A stretch of 64,000 nt of DNA from Paracoccaceae bacterium (GCA_020630695.1 JAHDIS010000001.1:1-64000); one strand, 5' to 3'; positions 52,853 to 62,505 are shown, numbered from the stretch's first letter. Made by a program: numbers and translations. Notes: generated by a model from the sequence alone, not told the origin.

Positions 52853-54373
52853 CTAGTACCAAGCGTCGGGGAGTTCTTCTTTGCGTTTGGCCACATAAGC
52901 CTCCAACGCTTCGCGCGTTGCATCTTCCATTGGCGGCGGTTCGTACTGCGCCAACATATCCTTCACACGTGCATTGGCGCGCACGCGCATGTCTTGTGAA
53001 CCGGCTTCTTCCCAGCTTTCCACATTCTCACTATCGCTCAGTTTCGGCTCATAGAACGCGGTTTGATAGTTTCGCATGGTGTGACCACAACCAAGAAAAT
53101 GGCCGCCAGCTTCGACCTCACCATAGGCATCGCGGGCCAGTGCGTCTTCGGAAACATCCAACCCCTGAGTCAGAACCTTTTGGTAGCTGCCCAACCTGTC
53201 AGCATCCATGATCAGTTTCTCAAATCCGGTGCAAAGCCCGCCCTCTAGCCAACCGGCGGAATGCAGAACAAAATTCGCACCTGCCAACATGGTGGAATGC
53301 ATCGAATCCGCACTTTCATAGGCGGCCTGCGCATCTTCTATCTTGGACGCAGTGAGCGAGCCGCCGCAGCGCAGGGGCAAGCCCGCCCGCCGGGCAAGCT
53401 GGCCAATGGCATAGTTGGAAACAACCGGTTCTGGCATTCCAAAGGTCGGAGCGCCTGATTTCAGCGACATCGAGGACAGGAAGTTGCCCAACACAAAAGG
53501 CGCGCCCGGTCGCAACAGCTGAACATAGCCGCAAACCATCATGGCTTCGGCCATGGCCTGAGCAACCGACGCCGCCGTCGAAACCGGACCCATGGCACCA
53601 CTCAGGATGAACGGAACGACAATCATTCCTTGCCCGCGTGTTGAATAGACGCGCGCAGCCTCGGTCACGACCTTGTCGACCAAGAGTGGAGAGTTGGTGT
53701 TCACGTTGCCCATGATCACACAGTTCTCATCCATCACCGCGCGGCCAAAAACGATCTCGGCCATGTCTACGCTGTCCTGCGCGCGGCTCATCTCGGTGAT
53801 TGCGCCCAGATGCGGTTTGTCAGACAGCGTCATGTGCGCCATCAGCATATCCAGATGCCGTTTGCTGACCGGTACATCGCAGGGCTCACAGGTGACAAAA
53901 CCACCGTGATGCAAATTCGGGTGCAGATAAGTCAGGCGAACCAGATCGCGGAACGCATCCATATCGCCGTAACGCCGCCCCTTCTCCAGATCCCGCACAA
54001 AGGGCGCGCCATAGATTGGCGCAAAAACCTGATTGGTGCCGCCAATTGTAACGGAACGCGCCCGGTTGCGCGCAAGCTGGGTGAATTCGCGCGGCGCCTT
54101 GGCACAGAGCGCACGAATCCAGTCCGAAGGCGCACGCACGATATCGCCGTCGATCTTGGCGCCTTCACCGCGCCAGAGTTCCAGAGCCTCGGGATCATCC
54201 CGAAACGCAATGCCGACATCCTGAATGATCCAGTCAACCTGCGCTTCGAGCTTTTCAATCTGCTCACCATCCAAGACATCGAAGAACGGCAAAGATCTGC
54301 GGATATAGGGGGACGCTGCAACGCCAGCCGCGGCGTCGGCCCGGTTTCTCGCAGCGCGCGCTCGACGTGCCAT
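52853..54373 (-). CDS. MttB-superfamily methyltransferase without pyrrolysine
   Basis: A 506-residue protein of the trimethylamine methyltransferase family (PF06253). There is no in-frame amber codon, so this is the non-pyrrolysine group, which includes glycine betaine and other quaternary amine methyltransferases. Family segments include FAPIYGAPFVRDLEKGRRYG, HHGGFVTCEPCD and GGHFLGCGHTMRN. These enzymes transfer a methyl group from a quaternary amine to a corrinoid protein. No corrinoid protein gene is visible in the window. It is 13 bp upstream of the demethylating flavoprotein and divergent from a LysR regulator. Confidence 0.92.
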   Translation of the reverse strand: MARRARAARNRADAAAGVAASPYIRRSLPFFDVLDGEQIEKLEAQVDWIIQDVGIAFRDDPEALELWRGEGAKIDGDIVRAPSDWIRALCAKAPREFTQLARNRARSVTIGGTNQVFAPIYGAPFVRDLEKGRRYGDMDAFRDLVRLTYLHPNLHHGGFVTCEPCDVPVSKRHLDMLMAHMTLSDKPHLGAITEMSRAQDSVDMAEIVFGRAVMDENCVIMGNVNTNSPLLVDKVVTEAARVYSTRGQGMIVVPFILSGAMGPVSTAASVAQAMAEAMMVCGYVQLLRPGAPFVLGNFLSSMSLKSGAPTFGMPEPVVSNYAIGQLARRAGLPLRCGGSLTASKIEDAQAAYESADSMHSTMLAGANFVLHSAGWLEGGLCTGFEKLIMDADRLGSYQKVLTQGLDVSEDALARDAYGEVEAGGHFLGCGHTMRNYQTAFYEPKLSDSENVESWEEAGSQDMRVRANARVKDMLAQYEPPPMEDATREALEAYVAKRKEELPDAWY

Positions 54374-54467
54374 TGTCTGAACTCCCTATGTTTCGATTTA
54401 CAGTGGTACCCGCAAAACAGCGCTCTGTGACGGTTGAAAAATTTGATGCTTTGGATAATTTCAGATT

Positions 54468-55376
54468 ATGCACAACCTATGGACACATCTGTCTTCACCG
54501 CGCCATTTGATGGTTTTCGAAGCCGCTGCGAGACATGGATCATTCACGCTCGCCGCGCAGGAATTGAACGTTCAACAGCCTTCCGTCAGTGCTTCGATAA
54601 AACAGCTCGAGGCCACGTTGGGCATTCAGTTGTTTCGACGCAGCCATCGTCGCATAAATCTGACGCATGCTGGTGACAGGCTTTTTGCTGATGTAACGCG
54701 TGCCTTTGAGTTGTTGGAGCAATCAGCCACATCGATCCGGCAATCGGTCAGCAACGATCACGTGACACTCAGCGCGTCTTCTGCATTCAACAACTACTGG
54801 ATGCTGCCCAGACTGAAGACGTTCCAGCAAAGCCATCCCGACATCGATCTGCGTCTTCAGTCCAGTGACCGGGAGCCGGATCTGAACGTCGAACCGATTA
54901 GTCTTGCCATACGGTTGGGCGATGGGAACTGGCCCGGCTGCGACTGCCAGCGGATCGCCGAAGAAATCATCTATCCTGTTGCTGCTCCACGGGTCATGGC
55001 TGCCGCGCTTCATCTGCGCAACATCACCGGTCTGTTGCACCAACGCCTGATCCATCTCGAAGAACCTATTCGTGAACGTCCATCCTGGGCGCAATGGTTC
55101 AATGAGTTTGGAATAACAGAACAGCCGCCGCGCAGCGGCCTGCGTCTGAATGACTATGCGTTGGTTCTGCAAGCTGCGATTGCGGGCGAAGGTTTTGCCT
55201 TCGGATGGCACCATCTGGTCGGCCCAATGGTCGAACAGGGGCTTCTGGCATCCCGGCCCGAATGGGCCTGGAAAACCGGCCGCGGCTTTTATCTGGTTTG
55301 GTCCAAGAACATTCCTCTGCTTCCAAAGGCGGAAACTGTCCGGGAATGGATTCTGACAAGAAGCGCTGCTCCTTGA
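54468..55376 (+). CDS. LysR-family regulator (GcvA-like), likely controlling the methylamine genes
   Basis: A 302-residue LysR protein. The HTH near residues 14-70 reads HLMVFEAAARHGSFTLAAQELNVQQPSVSASIKQLE (core FTLAAQELNVQQPSVS) and is followed by an effector-binding domain in which GDGNWPG is typical of the GcvA group. The start codon is 94 bp from the MttB start, so both promoters lie in that gap and joint regulation is likely. I could not find a clear palindromic site there. The inducer is probably the methylated amine or a demethylated product. Confidence 0.91.
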   Translation: MHNLWTHLSSPRHLMVFEAAARHGSFTLAAQELNVQQPSVSASIKQLEATLGIQLFRRSHRRINLTHAGDRLFADVTRAFELLEQSATSIRQSVSNDHVTLSASSAFNNYWMLPRLKTFQQSHPDIDLRLQSSDREPDLNVEPISLAIRLGDGNWPGCDCQRIAEEIIYPVAAPRVMAAALHLRNITGLLHQRLIHLEEPIRERPSWAQWFNEFGITEQPPRSGLRLNDYALVLQAAIAGEGFAFGWHHLVGPMVEQGLLASRPEWAWKTGRGFYLVWSKNIPLLPKAETVREWILTRSAAP

Positions 55377-55394
55377 ATGATCCGGCCATTGGTT

Positions 55395-55937
55395 CTAGGG
55401 CGCCACCCAGCCTCCAACCCAGCTACTGCCATCACGCTGAAAAACAGCGCGTTCGTGACGATCCGGGCCCAGATAAAGCAGATCAATGCCAAGCACCTGA
55501 GCCAACACGGCTGTAAACCGTTCCTGCATCGGCAGTGGCTTAAAATCTCCGGGATCTTCCAGTGGCACGCCGGGTGCATGCGTCCCGCCATAGACATCCC
55601 TGCCAACATCCGGAATGCGGGCCCAGCGATCACGATCCGCATGGATCAGCTCAACCCGACAGCGAAATCGGATTTGCAGGCGTTTTTCCGGCAACCAAAA
55701 ATGCAGGCCAGCGCGAGGATCAGCCTCCAATTCAGCGACCTTCGCGCTCATCCGATCCGTTTGAAATTCTGCAACAGAACGCCCGGAATCCCAAGACCGG
55801 AGCACGATGGTTCGGGCCTCTGGTCCTGCCTTGGCGACCGTGACCAAGGTTGGATTGCGCGCAGGGTGATGTCGATCCTCTACGCCGCGTGCAATTTCGG
55901 CCCATGCCGCCAAACGCAAGTCTTCAGGTGTTTTCAC
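55395..55937 (-). CDS. Pyridoxamine 5'-phosphate oxidase-like FMN-binding protein
   Basis: A 180-residue split-barrel flavoprotein of the PNPOx-like Alr4036 type. FMN-contacting segments are PEARTIVLRSWD and LHFWLPEKRLQIRFRCRVEL, with the end LLYLGPDRHERAVFQRDGSSWVGGWVAP typical of this subgroup (end motif WVGGWVAP). It is shorter than true PdxH, so the pyridoxamine oxidase reaction should not be assumed. The start is GTG at 55937, 2 bp after the DUF4175 stop, so the two genes are likely co-translated. It converges with the LysR gene. Confidence 0.87.
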   Translation of the reverse strand: MKTPEDLRLAAWAEIARGVEDRHHPARNPTLVTVAKAGPEARTIVLRSWDSGRSVAEFQTDRMSAKVAELEADPRAGLHFWLPEKRLQIRFRCRVELIHADRDRWARIPDVGRDVYGGTHAPGVPLEDPGDFKPLPMQERFTAVLAQVLGIDLLYLGPDRHERAVFQRDGSSWVGGWVAP

Positions 55938-55939
55938 GA

Positions 55940-58555
55940 TCAGAACCGGTCCAACAACCGTTCGAGATACTCAAGCTCGGCTGTGGGCCGATCTGCATCG
56001 CCAGACCTGCGTCGGAGTTCGTCCAACAGTTCGCGGGCGCGGCGGTAAACATCTTCGCCCTGCAACAAACCCTCATCGGTTCCGACCTGACCAGTAGTGC
56101 CCGCATTGCGCCCGAGCGGATCGCGTTGCTGCGAAGGATCGCCACCTTCTGCCATCCCCTGCTGACCCTGGTTTTGCTGTTGCTGCTGAGCAAGCGCCTC
56201 ACCCAGATTCCGCAAGCCTTCCCGAAGCGCTTCCATGGCCTCGGACTGCCGTCCGATGGCATCGGCCAGCTCTCCGTCGCGCAGCGCCTCTTCGGCACCA
56301 TCCATGGCCTCTTCGGCCCGGCGCAACGCATCTGCAGCGGCATCGCCCTGTTCCGTGCCCTGCCCCGGCAGATTGCGGCGTTGGCGGTTCAACTCATTGC
56401 GCAGTGCCTGTTGGCGGTCTGCAAGGCTGTCCTCAAGCGATTGCCCGTCACCACCCTGACCATCCGCGCCCTGCTGTTCCCCGGCACCCTGTTGCTCGCC
56501 TTCACCTTGGCCTTCGCCTTGCTGCTGTCCCTGGCCCTGTTGCTGTTGGCCCTCGCCTTGTTGCCCTTGCTGTTCGCCGCGCTGGCCTTGGCCCGGATTA
56601 AACTGTTCCTGCAGGTCACGAAATGCTTCGTCCGACAGCCCCTGTTGATCCCGGAGTGTTTCTGACAAACCCTCCATGGCCTGTTCACCCGGAGACTGGC
56701 CGCCCTGACCTTGGCCTTCGGTGACCTGCATGTTTTCCATCATCTGCTGCAGCTGTTCGAGCGCTTCCATCGCCTCGGCCATCCGGCCTTGTTCCATCAG
56801 CTCCTGAATCCGGTCCATCATTTCCTGAAGATCGTTCTGAGACATCTCCATCATGCTTTGCGGATCGCCCTGCTGCTGCATCTCAGGGTTTTGTTCGGCC
56901 TGCTGGCGCTGCTGCTGCGCCAACTGGCGCAAGTAGTCATCTGTCGCCTCGCGCAACTCTTGCATCAGTTCGGCGATCTCTTGGTCCGAAGCGCCGTTTT
57001 TCATTGCTTCTGCCAAACGTTCCTGTGCGCGTTGCAGCCGCTCAAGAGCGTCCTGAAGGTCACCCTCTTCCAGTTCGAGAGCCAGATCCCACATCCGTTG
57101 CGCCAAGTCGTCCTGCTGTTCATCCGTCAGGCCAAGCGACGCGTATTGTTCCATTTCCTTTAGGATATCGCGCAATTGCTGGGCATGTTCTGGTTTGCGG
57201 AACAAGGCATCAGATCTATGCGTGATTGCCCGCAGAATAAGCGCCGAATCCGCCGCGTTTACACGGTTCCACAAAAGCGCCTGCCGTTGCTCGATCACGG
57301 CTGCTGCAACCGGATCAAAAAAGCGCCGGCCAGGCAGGTTCAGAACTTCGGGTTCTGAATACCCTTTCTGGCCACGGGCATCCTCGACCTCAAGTTCAAG
57401 TCGCACTGGCAAATTCGCCCAAGGGTGCAATGAGAAATTCGCCACGAGCATCTCGGTAAAGTCCGTGCGGCTGCCCGAAATCGGCATGCTCAGCGGGACC
57501 TCAAGAACTGGTCGCTGTTCCGGGTCGATACTCCGGCCATAGCGGCGGTCGACATCGGCCAGCACCAATTCGAAACGGGCCATTCCCCCAACCACGCCGT
57601 GATCATCCGTGGCGGCAAAAGGAATCTCAGATTCGCCTTCATAGCTCACTTCGATTTCACCATCCCGTGCGACCGTAGGAGACGCATCAGGGATCAATGC
57701 AATTTGCCAAATCCGGCCACCGGGACCATCGATCGTCAGTGCACCCGATCGCACGACTTCGAATTCCTGCGCCGTCTCAAGCATCCCGTCTTCTGGAATC
57801 GGTCGGCCCGATACATCTTCAGTAACCGTCAGCGCGCCAACTTCACCATACATACGCAGAGTGATCTGTGCGCCCTCGGGCACGTCCAGTGATGGTGCAA
57901 TGATGTCATTCAGATAGATCGACGGCAGCCGCGTATAGCGCGGCGGCTCCATCCAGCCTTCCCATGTCGGCCCCTGCGCGAGATCCGGCCCACCAGCCCC
58001 CATCGAGGTAACCGACTGAACCCGCATGAAAGAGCCGAAAAGCAGCGCAACCGACAACGTCAGAACCGCCACATAGCGCAATGCATAAGGGTCAGCCTTG
58101 GCGACGCGCAGATCCGGTTCCGCGGCTTTCGCCTTTTTCAGCCTGTCTCGCATGCGTTTCTGGTGCGCCAACCAAACAGCCCCGGACGCCGGATCGTCGG
58201 TGCCTATCGCCTGTTGGTCCAATGCAGCCTGAATAGGATTACCCCTGAGTGTGCCGTCCAGACGCTGAAGAGCTTCGTCACGGGCGGGCCAGTGAAACTG
58301 CCGCGCCCCACGTACCAACGCCCACAGCGCGGCCAGTCCAAACGCCGCACCGGCCGCCCAAACCCATTCGGTCGCAACCATATCCTGCAGGCCCAGCATC
58401 AGCAGACCCAGCACAACAAATATGATCGACCAAAGCGGCCAAAATGCGCGGGTTGCCTGTTCGGCCACCATACCCCAACGGGTCAGGCGCAATGGCCAGC
58501 GAATAGCGCCATAGATGTCAGCTTTGGTCTGATGGTCACGTGGCAAAAGCGCCAT
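55940..58555 (-). CDS. DUF4175 / TIGR02302-family membrane protein with long Q/G-rich region
   Basis: An 871-residue protein conserved in alphaproteobacteria; its function is unknown. Two membrane helices near residues 35-55 and 60-80 and a third near 150-170 anchor a large, mainly extracytoplasmic or cytoplasmic domain. The C-terminal half is alpha-helical and rich in E, Q and M (about 480-640). A low-complexity stretch (about 645-720) of QG, QQG and GEGQ repeats follows, then a further helical region ending in YLERLLDRF. The Q/G region is repetitive at DNA level and prone to length change. It lies 39 bp downstream of lysA and directly before the FMN protein. Confidence 0.88.
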   Translation of the reverse strand: MALLPRDHQTKADIYGAIRWPLRLTRWGMVAEQATRAFWPLWSIIFVVLGLLMLGLQDMVATEWVWAAGAAFGLAALWALVRGARQFHWPARDEALQRLDGTLRGNPIQAALDQQAIGTDDPASGAVWLAHQKRMRDRLKKAKAAEPDLRVAKADPYALRYVAVLTLSVALLFGSFMRVQSVTSMGAGGPDLAQGPTWEGWMEPPRYTRLPSIYLNDIIAPSLDVPEGAQITLRMYGEVGALTVTEDVSGRPIPEDGMLETAQEFEVVRSGALTIDGPGGRIWQIALIPDASPTVARDGEIEVSYEGESEIPFAATDDHGVVGGMARFELVLADVDRRYGRSIDPEQRPVLEVPLSMPISGSRTDFTEMLVANFSLHPWANLPVRLELEVEDARGQKGYSEPEVLNLPGRRFFDPVAAAVIEQRQALLWNRVNAADSALILRAITHRSDALFRKPEHAQQLRDILKEMEQYASLGLTDEQQDDLAQRMWDLALELEEGDLQDALERLQRAQERLAEAMKNGASDQEIAELMQELREATDDYLRQLAQQQRQQAEQNPEMQQQGDPQSMMEMSQNDLQEMMDRIQELMEQGRMAEAMEALEQLQQMMENMQVTEGQGQGGQSPGEQAMEGLSETLRDQQGLSDEAFRDLQEQFNPGQGQRGEQQGQQGEGQQQQGQGQQQGEGQGEGEQQGAGEQQGADGQGGDGQSLEDSLADRQQALRNELNRQRRNLPGQGTEQGDAAADALRRAEEAMDGAEEALRDGELADAIGRQSEAMEALREGLRNLGEALAQQQQQNQGQQGMAEGGDPSQQRDPLGRNAGTTGQVGTDEGLLQGEDVYRRARELLDELRRRSGDADRPTAELEYLERLLDRF

Positions 58556-58594
58556 GGATCGCTCCTAGCAGCAATGGGCTGCAAGAAGGATGCC

Positions 58595-59860
58595 TTACAA
58601 CCATTCAGGGATGGTATCGCGATTTATGATTTCGTCAAAGGTCGGACGCTGCCGAATGACGGCGAATTGATCACCATTCACCATAACCTCCGGCACCAGA
58701 GGCCGTGTGTTGTACTCTGAGGCCATGACTGCGCCATAGGCGCCAGCCGAACGGAATGCCACCAGATCACCACCAGACAACGGTGGCATAAGGCGACCCT
58801 TGGCAAAGGTGTCGCCGCTTTCACAAACTGGTCCCACGATGTCGTAAGGGCTCAGCTCTGCAGCGGCAGCAGCTTCGACAACCGGCACGATTTCATGGTG
58901 CGCATCGTACATCGCCGGGCGGATCAAGTCGTTCATTGCACCATCAAGGATCAGGAACTTTCGCCCTTCTCCTTCTTTCACGTAGATGACACGACTGACC
59001 AAAATACCGGCGTTCCCAGCAATCAAACGGCCCGGTTCAATCTCGATCTCACAGCCCAAATGGCCCACGGTCCGTTGCACCAAGGCCCCGTAGTCTGTCG
59101 GCAGCGGCGGCGCTTCGTTAGACCGCGCATAGGGAATGCCCAAACCGCCACCCAGATCCAGACGCGAGATTTCATGCCCGTCCGCGCGCAATTGTTCGGT
59201 CAATTCGGCGACCTTCTGATAGGCCAATTCAAAGGGCTCCAGCTGGGTTAGCTGACTGCCGATATGTACATCGATACCGATGACTTTGAGACCGGGAAGC
59301 CGGGCAGCCTCTGCGTAAACCGCGCGTGCCTTTGCGATCGGGATGCCGAATTTGTTTTCGCTCTTGCCGGTTGCGATCTTGGCGTGGGTCTTGGCATCAA
59401 CATCTGGATTCACGCGGATCGTGATTGGCGCCAGAACACCAAGCGATTCCGCCACCTGACTCAGAACCCGCATTTCAGGTTCGCTCTCGACGTTGAATTG
59501 ACGAATGCCCCCCTCCAGTGCGAGACGAATTTCCTCTTCCGTCTTGCCGACACCGGAAAACACGATCCGGTCGCCCGGAACACCGGCCGCTTTGGCGCGG
59601 GCATATTCACCCCCCGACACAACATCCATGCCAGCGCCGGCATCACCCAGTGTTTTGAGTATCGCCTGATTGCTCGCGGCCTTCATGGCGTAGCAGACCA
59701 GATGCGGACCCCAGCTCAGGGCTTCGTCAAAAAGCTGGTAGTGACGCAAAAGCGTCGCCGTGGAGTACAGATAGAACGGCGTGCCAACCGACGCGGCAAT
59801 TTCTGCCACATCCACATCTTCGGCCATCAACCGGCCATCCCGATAGAGAAAATGATCCAC
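58595..59860 (-). CDS. lysA: Diaminopimelate decarboxylase
   Basis: A 421-residue PLP enzyme that makes L-lysine from meso-diaminopimelate, the last step of the pathway. The PLP lysine is in VCYAMKAASNQAIL, the phosphate-binding GGGLGIPY follows, and the second active-site strand is GPVCESGDTFAKGR with the catalytic cysteine. The start is a GTG at 59860 (VDHFLYRDG...) with a GGAGG site at ideal spacing. A longer reading from an upstream ATG adds 37 residues without family similarity. It is fourth in the argH-lptM-like-DUF2834 chain after a 171-bp gap, which may hold its own promoter. Confidence 0.96.
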   Translation of the reverse strand: MDHFLYRDGRLMAEDVDVAEIAASVGTPFYLYSTATLLRHYQLFDEALSWGPHLVCYAMKAASNQAILKTLGDAGAGMDVVSGGEYARAKAAGVPGDRIVFSGVGKTEEEIRLALEGGIRQFNVESEPEMRVLSQVAESLGVLAPITIRVNPDVDAKTHAKIATGKSENKFGIPIAKARAVYAEAARLPGLKVIGIDVHIGSQLTQLEPFELAYQKVAELTEQLRADGHEISRLDLGGGLGIPYARSNEAPPLPTDYGALVQRTVGHLGCEIEIEPGRLIAGNAGILVSRVIYVKEGEGRKFLILDGAMNDLIRPAMYDAHHEIVPVVEAAAAAELSPYDIVGPVCESGDTFAKGRLMPPLSGGDLVAFRSAGAYGAVMASEYNTRPLVPEVMVNGDQFAVIRQRPTFDEIINRDTIPEWL

Positions 59861-60031
59861 GCGTGCCTCCTGCAAAACCTCTGCTGCCATAGCGCAAGGC
59901 TGATCGCACCGGAACCCCCCAGCTTCTTTGGCTTTAAAATACCTCAGAGGGTCCTTGCCGGTGGCGAACATGCGGTCGTTTGCAAGGCAACAACTATGCC
60001 CAGCCCGTCAGGCCAGCTTTCTACGCCATAT

Positions 60032-60343
60032 TCAGATCGGTTTTGACCGGAACCAAAGGTACAGCGGCAATCCACAGCTCACGCCGATACAAAAGATCGC
60101 CGGGATCGAAAGCAGGGCGATCCAGTTTCTCCGAACGGCGACTTCGGACAAGATCCACAGCGTCAGCGCGATCGCGGCAATGGTCAGATCCCAAACCAGA
60201 CCATGTGTGCTGTCGTTCACGTACCACGCATCAATCAACAGGCCGAGGCTCCAATCATTCGCGGCCATGTAGGTCATGAAATAGTACATGGGATGGATAG
60301 CGCCCCAAATGGCCAGCGCCAGCCAAAGCCAACGCAGCCTCAT
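60032..60343 (-). CDS. DUF2834-family small membrane protein
   Basis: A 103-residue protein with three hydrophobic segments, about 5-22, 48-68 and 75-95. The pattern with WLWLALAIWGAIHPMYYF at the start, then DWSLGLLIDAWYVND and TIAAIALTLWILSE, matches DUF2834 proteins, whose role is unknown. Its ATG overlaps the stop of the tiny lipoprotein gene by 4 bp (ATGA), so translation is coupled. It occupies a chain of four ATGA or near-ATGA joined genes running from argH. Confidence 0.82.
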   Translation of the reverse strand: MRLRWLWLALAIWGAIHPMYYFMTYMAANDWSLGLLIDAWYVNDSTHGLVWDLTIAAIALTLWILSEVAVRRNWIALLSIPAIFCIGVSCGLPLYLWFRSKPI

Positions 60344-60447
60344 CTGGTCACCTCGGTTGCTGCTTGTTTTTTCTCGGGCCGCTCCGGTTCGCCATCAGCG
60401 CCGCACGCAGCAAGACCGAAAGCCGTAAGTAACAACAAGACTCTCAT
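60340..60447 (-). CDS. Tiny lipoprotein, LptM-like
   Basis: A 35-residue [23 protein letters not shown]..., ending ATEVTR. The lipobox GLAAC with G after it predicts Cys15 lipidation. The mature start C-G-A-D-G-E-P resembles the C-G-x-x-G-P pattern of LptM (Lipoprotein_19), a small lipoprotein that assists LptD disulfide maturation in enterobacteria and is often found near lysA. The ATG at 60447 shares bases with the argH stop and its TGA with the DUF2834 start. A product below 40 residues is easily missed by gene callers. The family call is moderately sure. Confidence 0.75.
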   Translation of the reverse strand: MRVLLLLTAFGLAACGADGEPERPEKKQAATEVTR

Positions 60448-61835
60448 CCCAACACCTCATTCCAGCGCGCCACCTGAGCGCGGACCTGTTCAGGAGCCGT
60501 GCCGCCGTAACTCATACGGCTGGCAACGGATTTATGCACTCCGAGCACATCGTAAACACCATCCGTGATCGAATCGCTGACCGATTTCATGTCTTCCAGC
60601 GAAAGATCGGGCAGATCACAGCCTTTTTGTTCCGCCATGGCCACAAGTGCACCAGTGACGTGATGTGCATCGCGGAAAGGTAGCCCGGTTTCCCGAACCA
60701 GCCAGTCCGCCAAATCGGTCGCCGTGCTAAAACCAGCCGATGCCGCGGCCTCGAGTGCAGGCACGTTTGCTTGCATATCGCGGACCATGCCTTCCATTGC
60801 CGCCAGAGCCAACATCCAATTGTCGGCTGCGTCAAAGACCTGCTCCTTGTCTTCCTGCATGTCCTTGGAATAGGCCAGCGGAAGGCCCTTCATGACCATC
60901 ATCAACGCTACGTTGGCCCCAAAGATCCGTCCGATCTTGGCACGGATCAGTTCAGCCGCATCAGGGTTTTTCTTTTGTGGCATGATGCTGGAGCCGGTGC
61001 TGAACCGGTCCGACAACGTGACAAAACGAAACTGCGCCGATGACCAGATCACCAGTTCTTCGGCAAAGCGGCTCAGGTGCATCGCGCTGATGCTCGCTAC
61101 GTTCAGAAACTCCAGCGCGAAATCCCGCGCAGAAACGGCATCCAGACTGTTGGCCATGGGGCGATCAAACCCAAGATCTGCCGCGGTCATATCCCGGTCG
61201 ATGGGAAACCCTGTTCCAGCAAGCGCCGCAGCGCCCAAGGGGCTTTCATTCATCCGGGCGCGGGCATCCCTGACCCGGCTCAGGTCACGACCGAACATTT
61301 CCACATAGGCCATCATGTGATGGCCCCATGTGACCGGCTGGGCTGTCTGCAAATGCGTGAAACCTGGCATTACCCAACCGGCCCCTGCCTCGGCCTGAGC
61401 GAGCAATGCCCGGATCAATGCCAAAAGACCGGTTTCCGCCGCATCCAGTTGATCTCGAACCCAAAGACGGAAATCAGTTGCCACCTGATCGTTGCGGGAT
61501 CGCCCGGTGTGCAAACGTCCGGCAGGCTCACCGATGATATCCTTCAAACGGGCCTCGACATTCATGTGAATGTCTTCAAGGGCCGTGGAAAATTCGAAGG
61601 TTCCGGCTTCGATCTCTGACAAGACCGTGAGCAATCCTTTCCGAATGGCCTCTGCATCGCTATCACTAATGATGCCCGCCTTGGCCAACATGGCCGCGTG
61701 GGCCCTTGATCCGGCGATATCCTGCGCCGCCATCCGCTGATCGAACCCGATCGAGGCATTGATTGCCTCCATGATCGCATCCGGTCCGGCGGCAAAGCGG
61801 CCGCCCCACATCTGGTTCGAGGTTTTGTCGGTCAT
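60444..61835 (-). CDS. argH: Argininosuccinate lyase
   Basis: A 463-residue enzyme that splits argininosuccinate into arginine and fumarate. The superfamily signature [12 protein letters not shown] with the flexible catalytic loop is intact, and the N-terminal MWGGRF and [13 protein letters not shown] segments are typical of ArgH. I chose the ATG at 61835 ([12 protein letters not shown]). Its start codon is only 21 bp from that of the divergent tlpA gene, and the two Shine-Dalgarno sites overlap on opposite strands, so the promoter must reach into tlpA coding DNA. It heads the lptM-like-DUF2834 chain. Confidence 0.97.
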   Translation of the reverse strand: MTDKTSNQMWGGRFAAGPDAIMEAINASIGFDQRMAAQDIAGSRAHAAMLAKAGIISDSDAEAIRKGLLTVLSEIEAGTFEFSTALEDIHMNVEARLKDIIGEPAGRLHTGRSRNDQVATDFRLWVRDQLDAAETGLLALIRALLAQAEAGAGWVMPGFTHLQTAQPVTWGHHMMAYVEMFGRDLSRVRDARARMNESPLGAAALAGTGFPIDRDMTAADLGFDRPMANSLDAVSARDFALEFLNVASISAMHLSRFAEELVIWSSAQFRFVTLSDRFSTGSSIMPQKKNPDAAELIRAKIGRIFGANVALMMVMKGLPLAYSKDMQEDKEQVFDAADNWMLALAAMEGMVRDMQANVPALEAAASAGFSTATDLADWLVRETGLPFRDAHHVTGALVAMAEQKGCDLPDLSLEDMKSVSDSITDGVYDVLGVHKSVASRMSYGGTAPEQVRAQVARWNEVLG

Positions 61836-61856
61836 TGCGTCTGTCCTGGAGGAAGC

Positions 61857-62450
61857 ATGAAAATTAAGCCATTGCTCTATACCGCCGCCGCCATTGGCGC
61901 AATCGCTGCAGCGGTTACGTTTGGCTTGCAGGACACCCCGGAACAGACTTCCACCGTGGATACTTCTGCTGCGCAGGCTTTGCTTGAAGGCAGCATGAAG
62001 AAACTCATCTTTCATCCGGCGCCCAAACCGGCGGGAACGGCGGATTTCACCACATTCGATGGCGACCCTTTGAACCTGTCGCAATGGCAGGGCAAATGGA
62101 CTGTGGTGAATTTTTGGGCCACATGGTGCGCGCCCTGCCGCAAAGAAATGCCGATGCTGGCTGAGCTGCAGACCGAATACGGCGGCGAGACTTTCGAAGT
62201 GGTCACAATCGCCACGACACGCAATCCGCCCCAAGCCATGCAAGCATTTTTTGAAGAGATCAACGTAACCAACCTGCCGCTGCACCGCGATCCGGGATCG
62301 GCGTTGGCACGGGAAATGGCCGTGCTCGGTCTGCCGGTCACTGTGATCCTGAACCCGGACGGTCAGGAAATCGCCCGCCTTAGCGGTGATGCCGACTGGG
62401 CGTCAGCCTCTGCCAAGGCAATGATCGAGGCGCTGCTCGCGTCAAACTGA
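61857..62450 (+). CDS. TlpA-family thiol:disulfide oxidoreductase
   Basis: A 197-residue thioredoxin-fold protein tethered or exported by an N-terminal hydrophobic segment (about 5-23). The redox motif is WCAPC in [17 protein letters not shown]. The cis-proline is in [10 protein letters not shown]. Such proteins reduce apocytochrome c or CopC-like partners in the periplasm. No cytochrome maturation gene is adjacent, so the partner is open. It is divergent from argH with 21 bp between start codons. A terminator follows. Confidence 0.92.
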   Translation: MKIKPLLYTAAAIGAIAAAVTFGLQDTPEQTSTVDTSAAQALLEGSMKKLIFHPAPKPAGTADFTTFDGDPLNLSQWQGKWTVVNFWATWCAPCRKEMPMLAELQTEYGGETFEVVTIATTRNPPQAMQAFFEEINVTNLPLHRDPGSALAREMAVLGLPVTVILNPDGQEIARLSGDADWASASAKAMIEALLASN

Positions 62451-62472
62451 GCCTGTCAATTTTTACAGAACC

Positions 62473-62505
62473 AAGCCGCCCATGGGAAAACCCAGGGCGG
62501 CTTTT
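62473..62505 (+). terminator. Intrinsic terminator after tlpA
   Basis: GCCGCCC (62475-62481) and GGGCGGC (62495-62501) are perfect complements, followed by TTTT. An inner GGG/CCC pair shortens the loop to four A residues. It begins 23 bp after the tlpA stop. Confidence 0.88.

Noticed and set aside
52853..54373. A pyrrolysine-containing trimethylamine methyltransferase
   Set aside because: No in-frame amber codon interrupts the gene, so it belongs to the non-pyrrolysine MttB group.
55850..56665. A 271-codon leucine-rich frame antisense to the DUF4175 gene
   Set aside because: Leucine richness is the expected mirror of Q/E-rich codons on the other strand; it is not a membrane protein gene.
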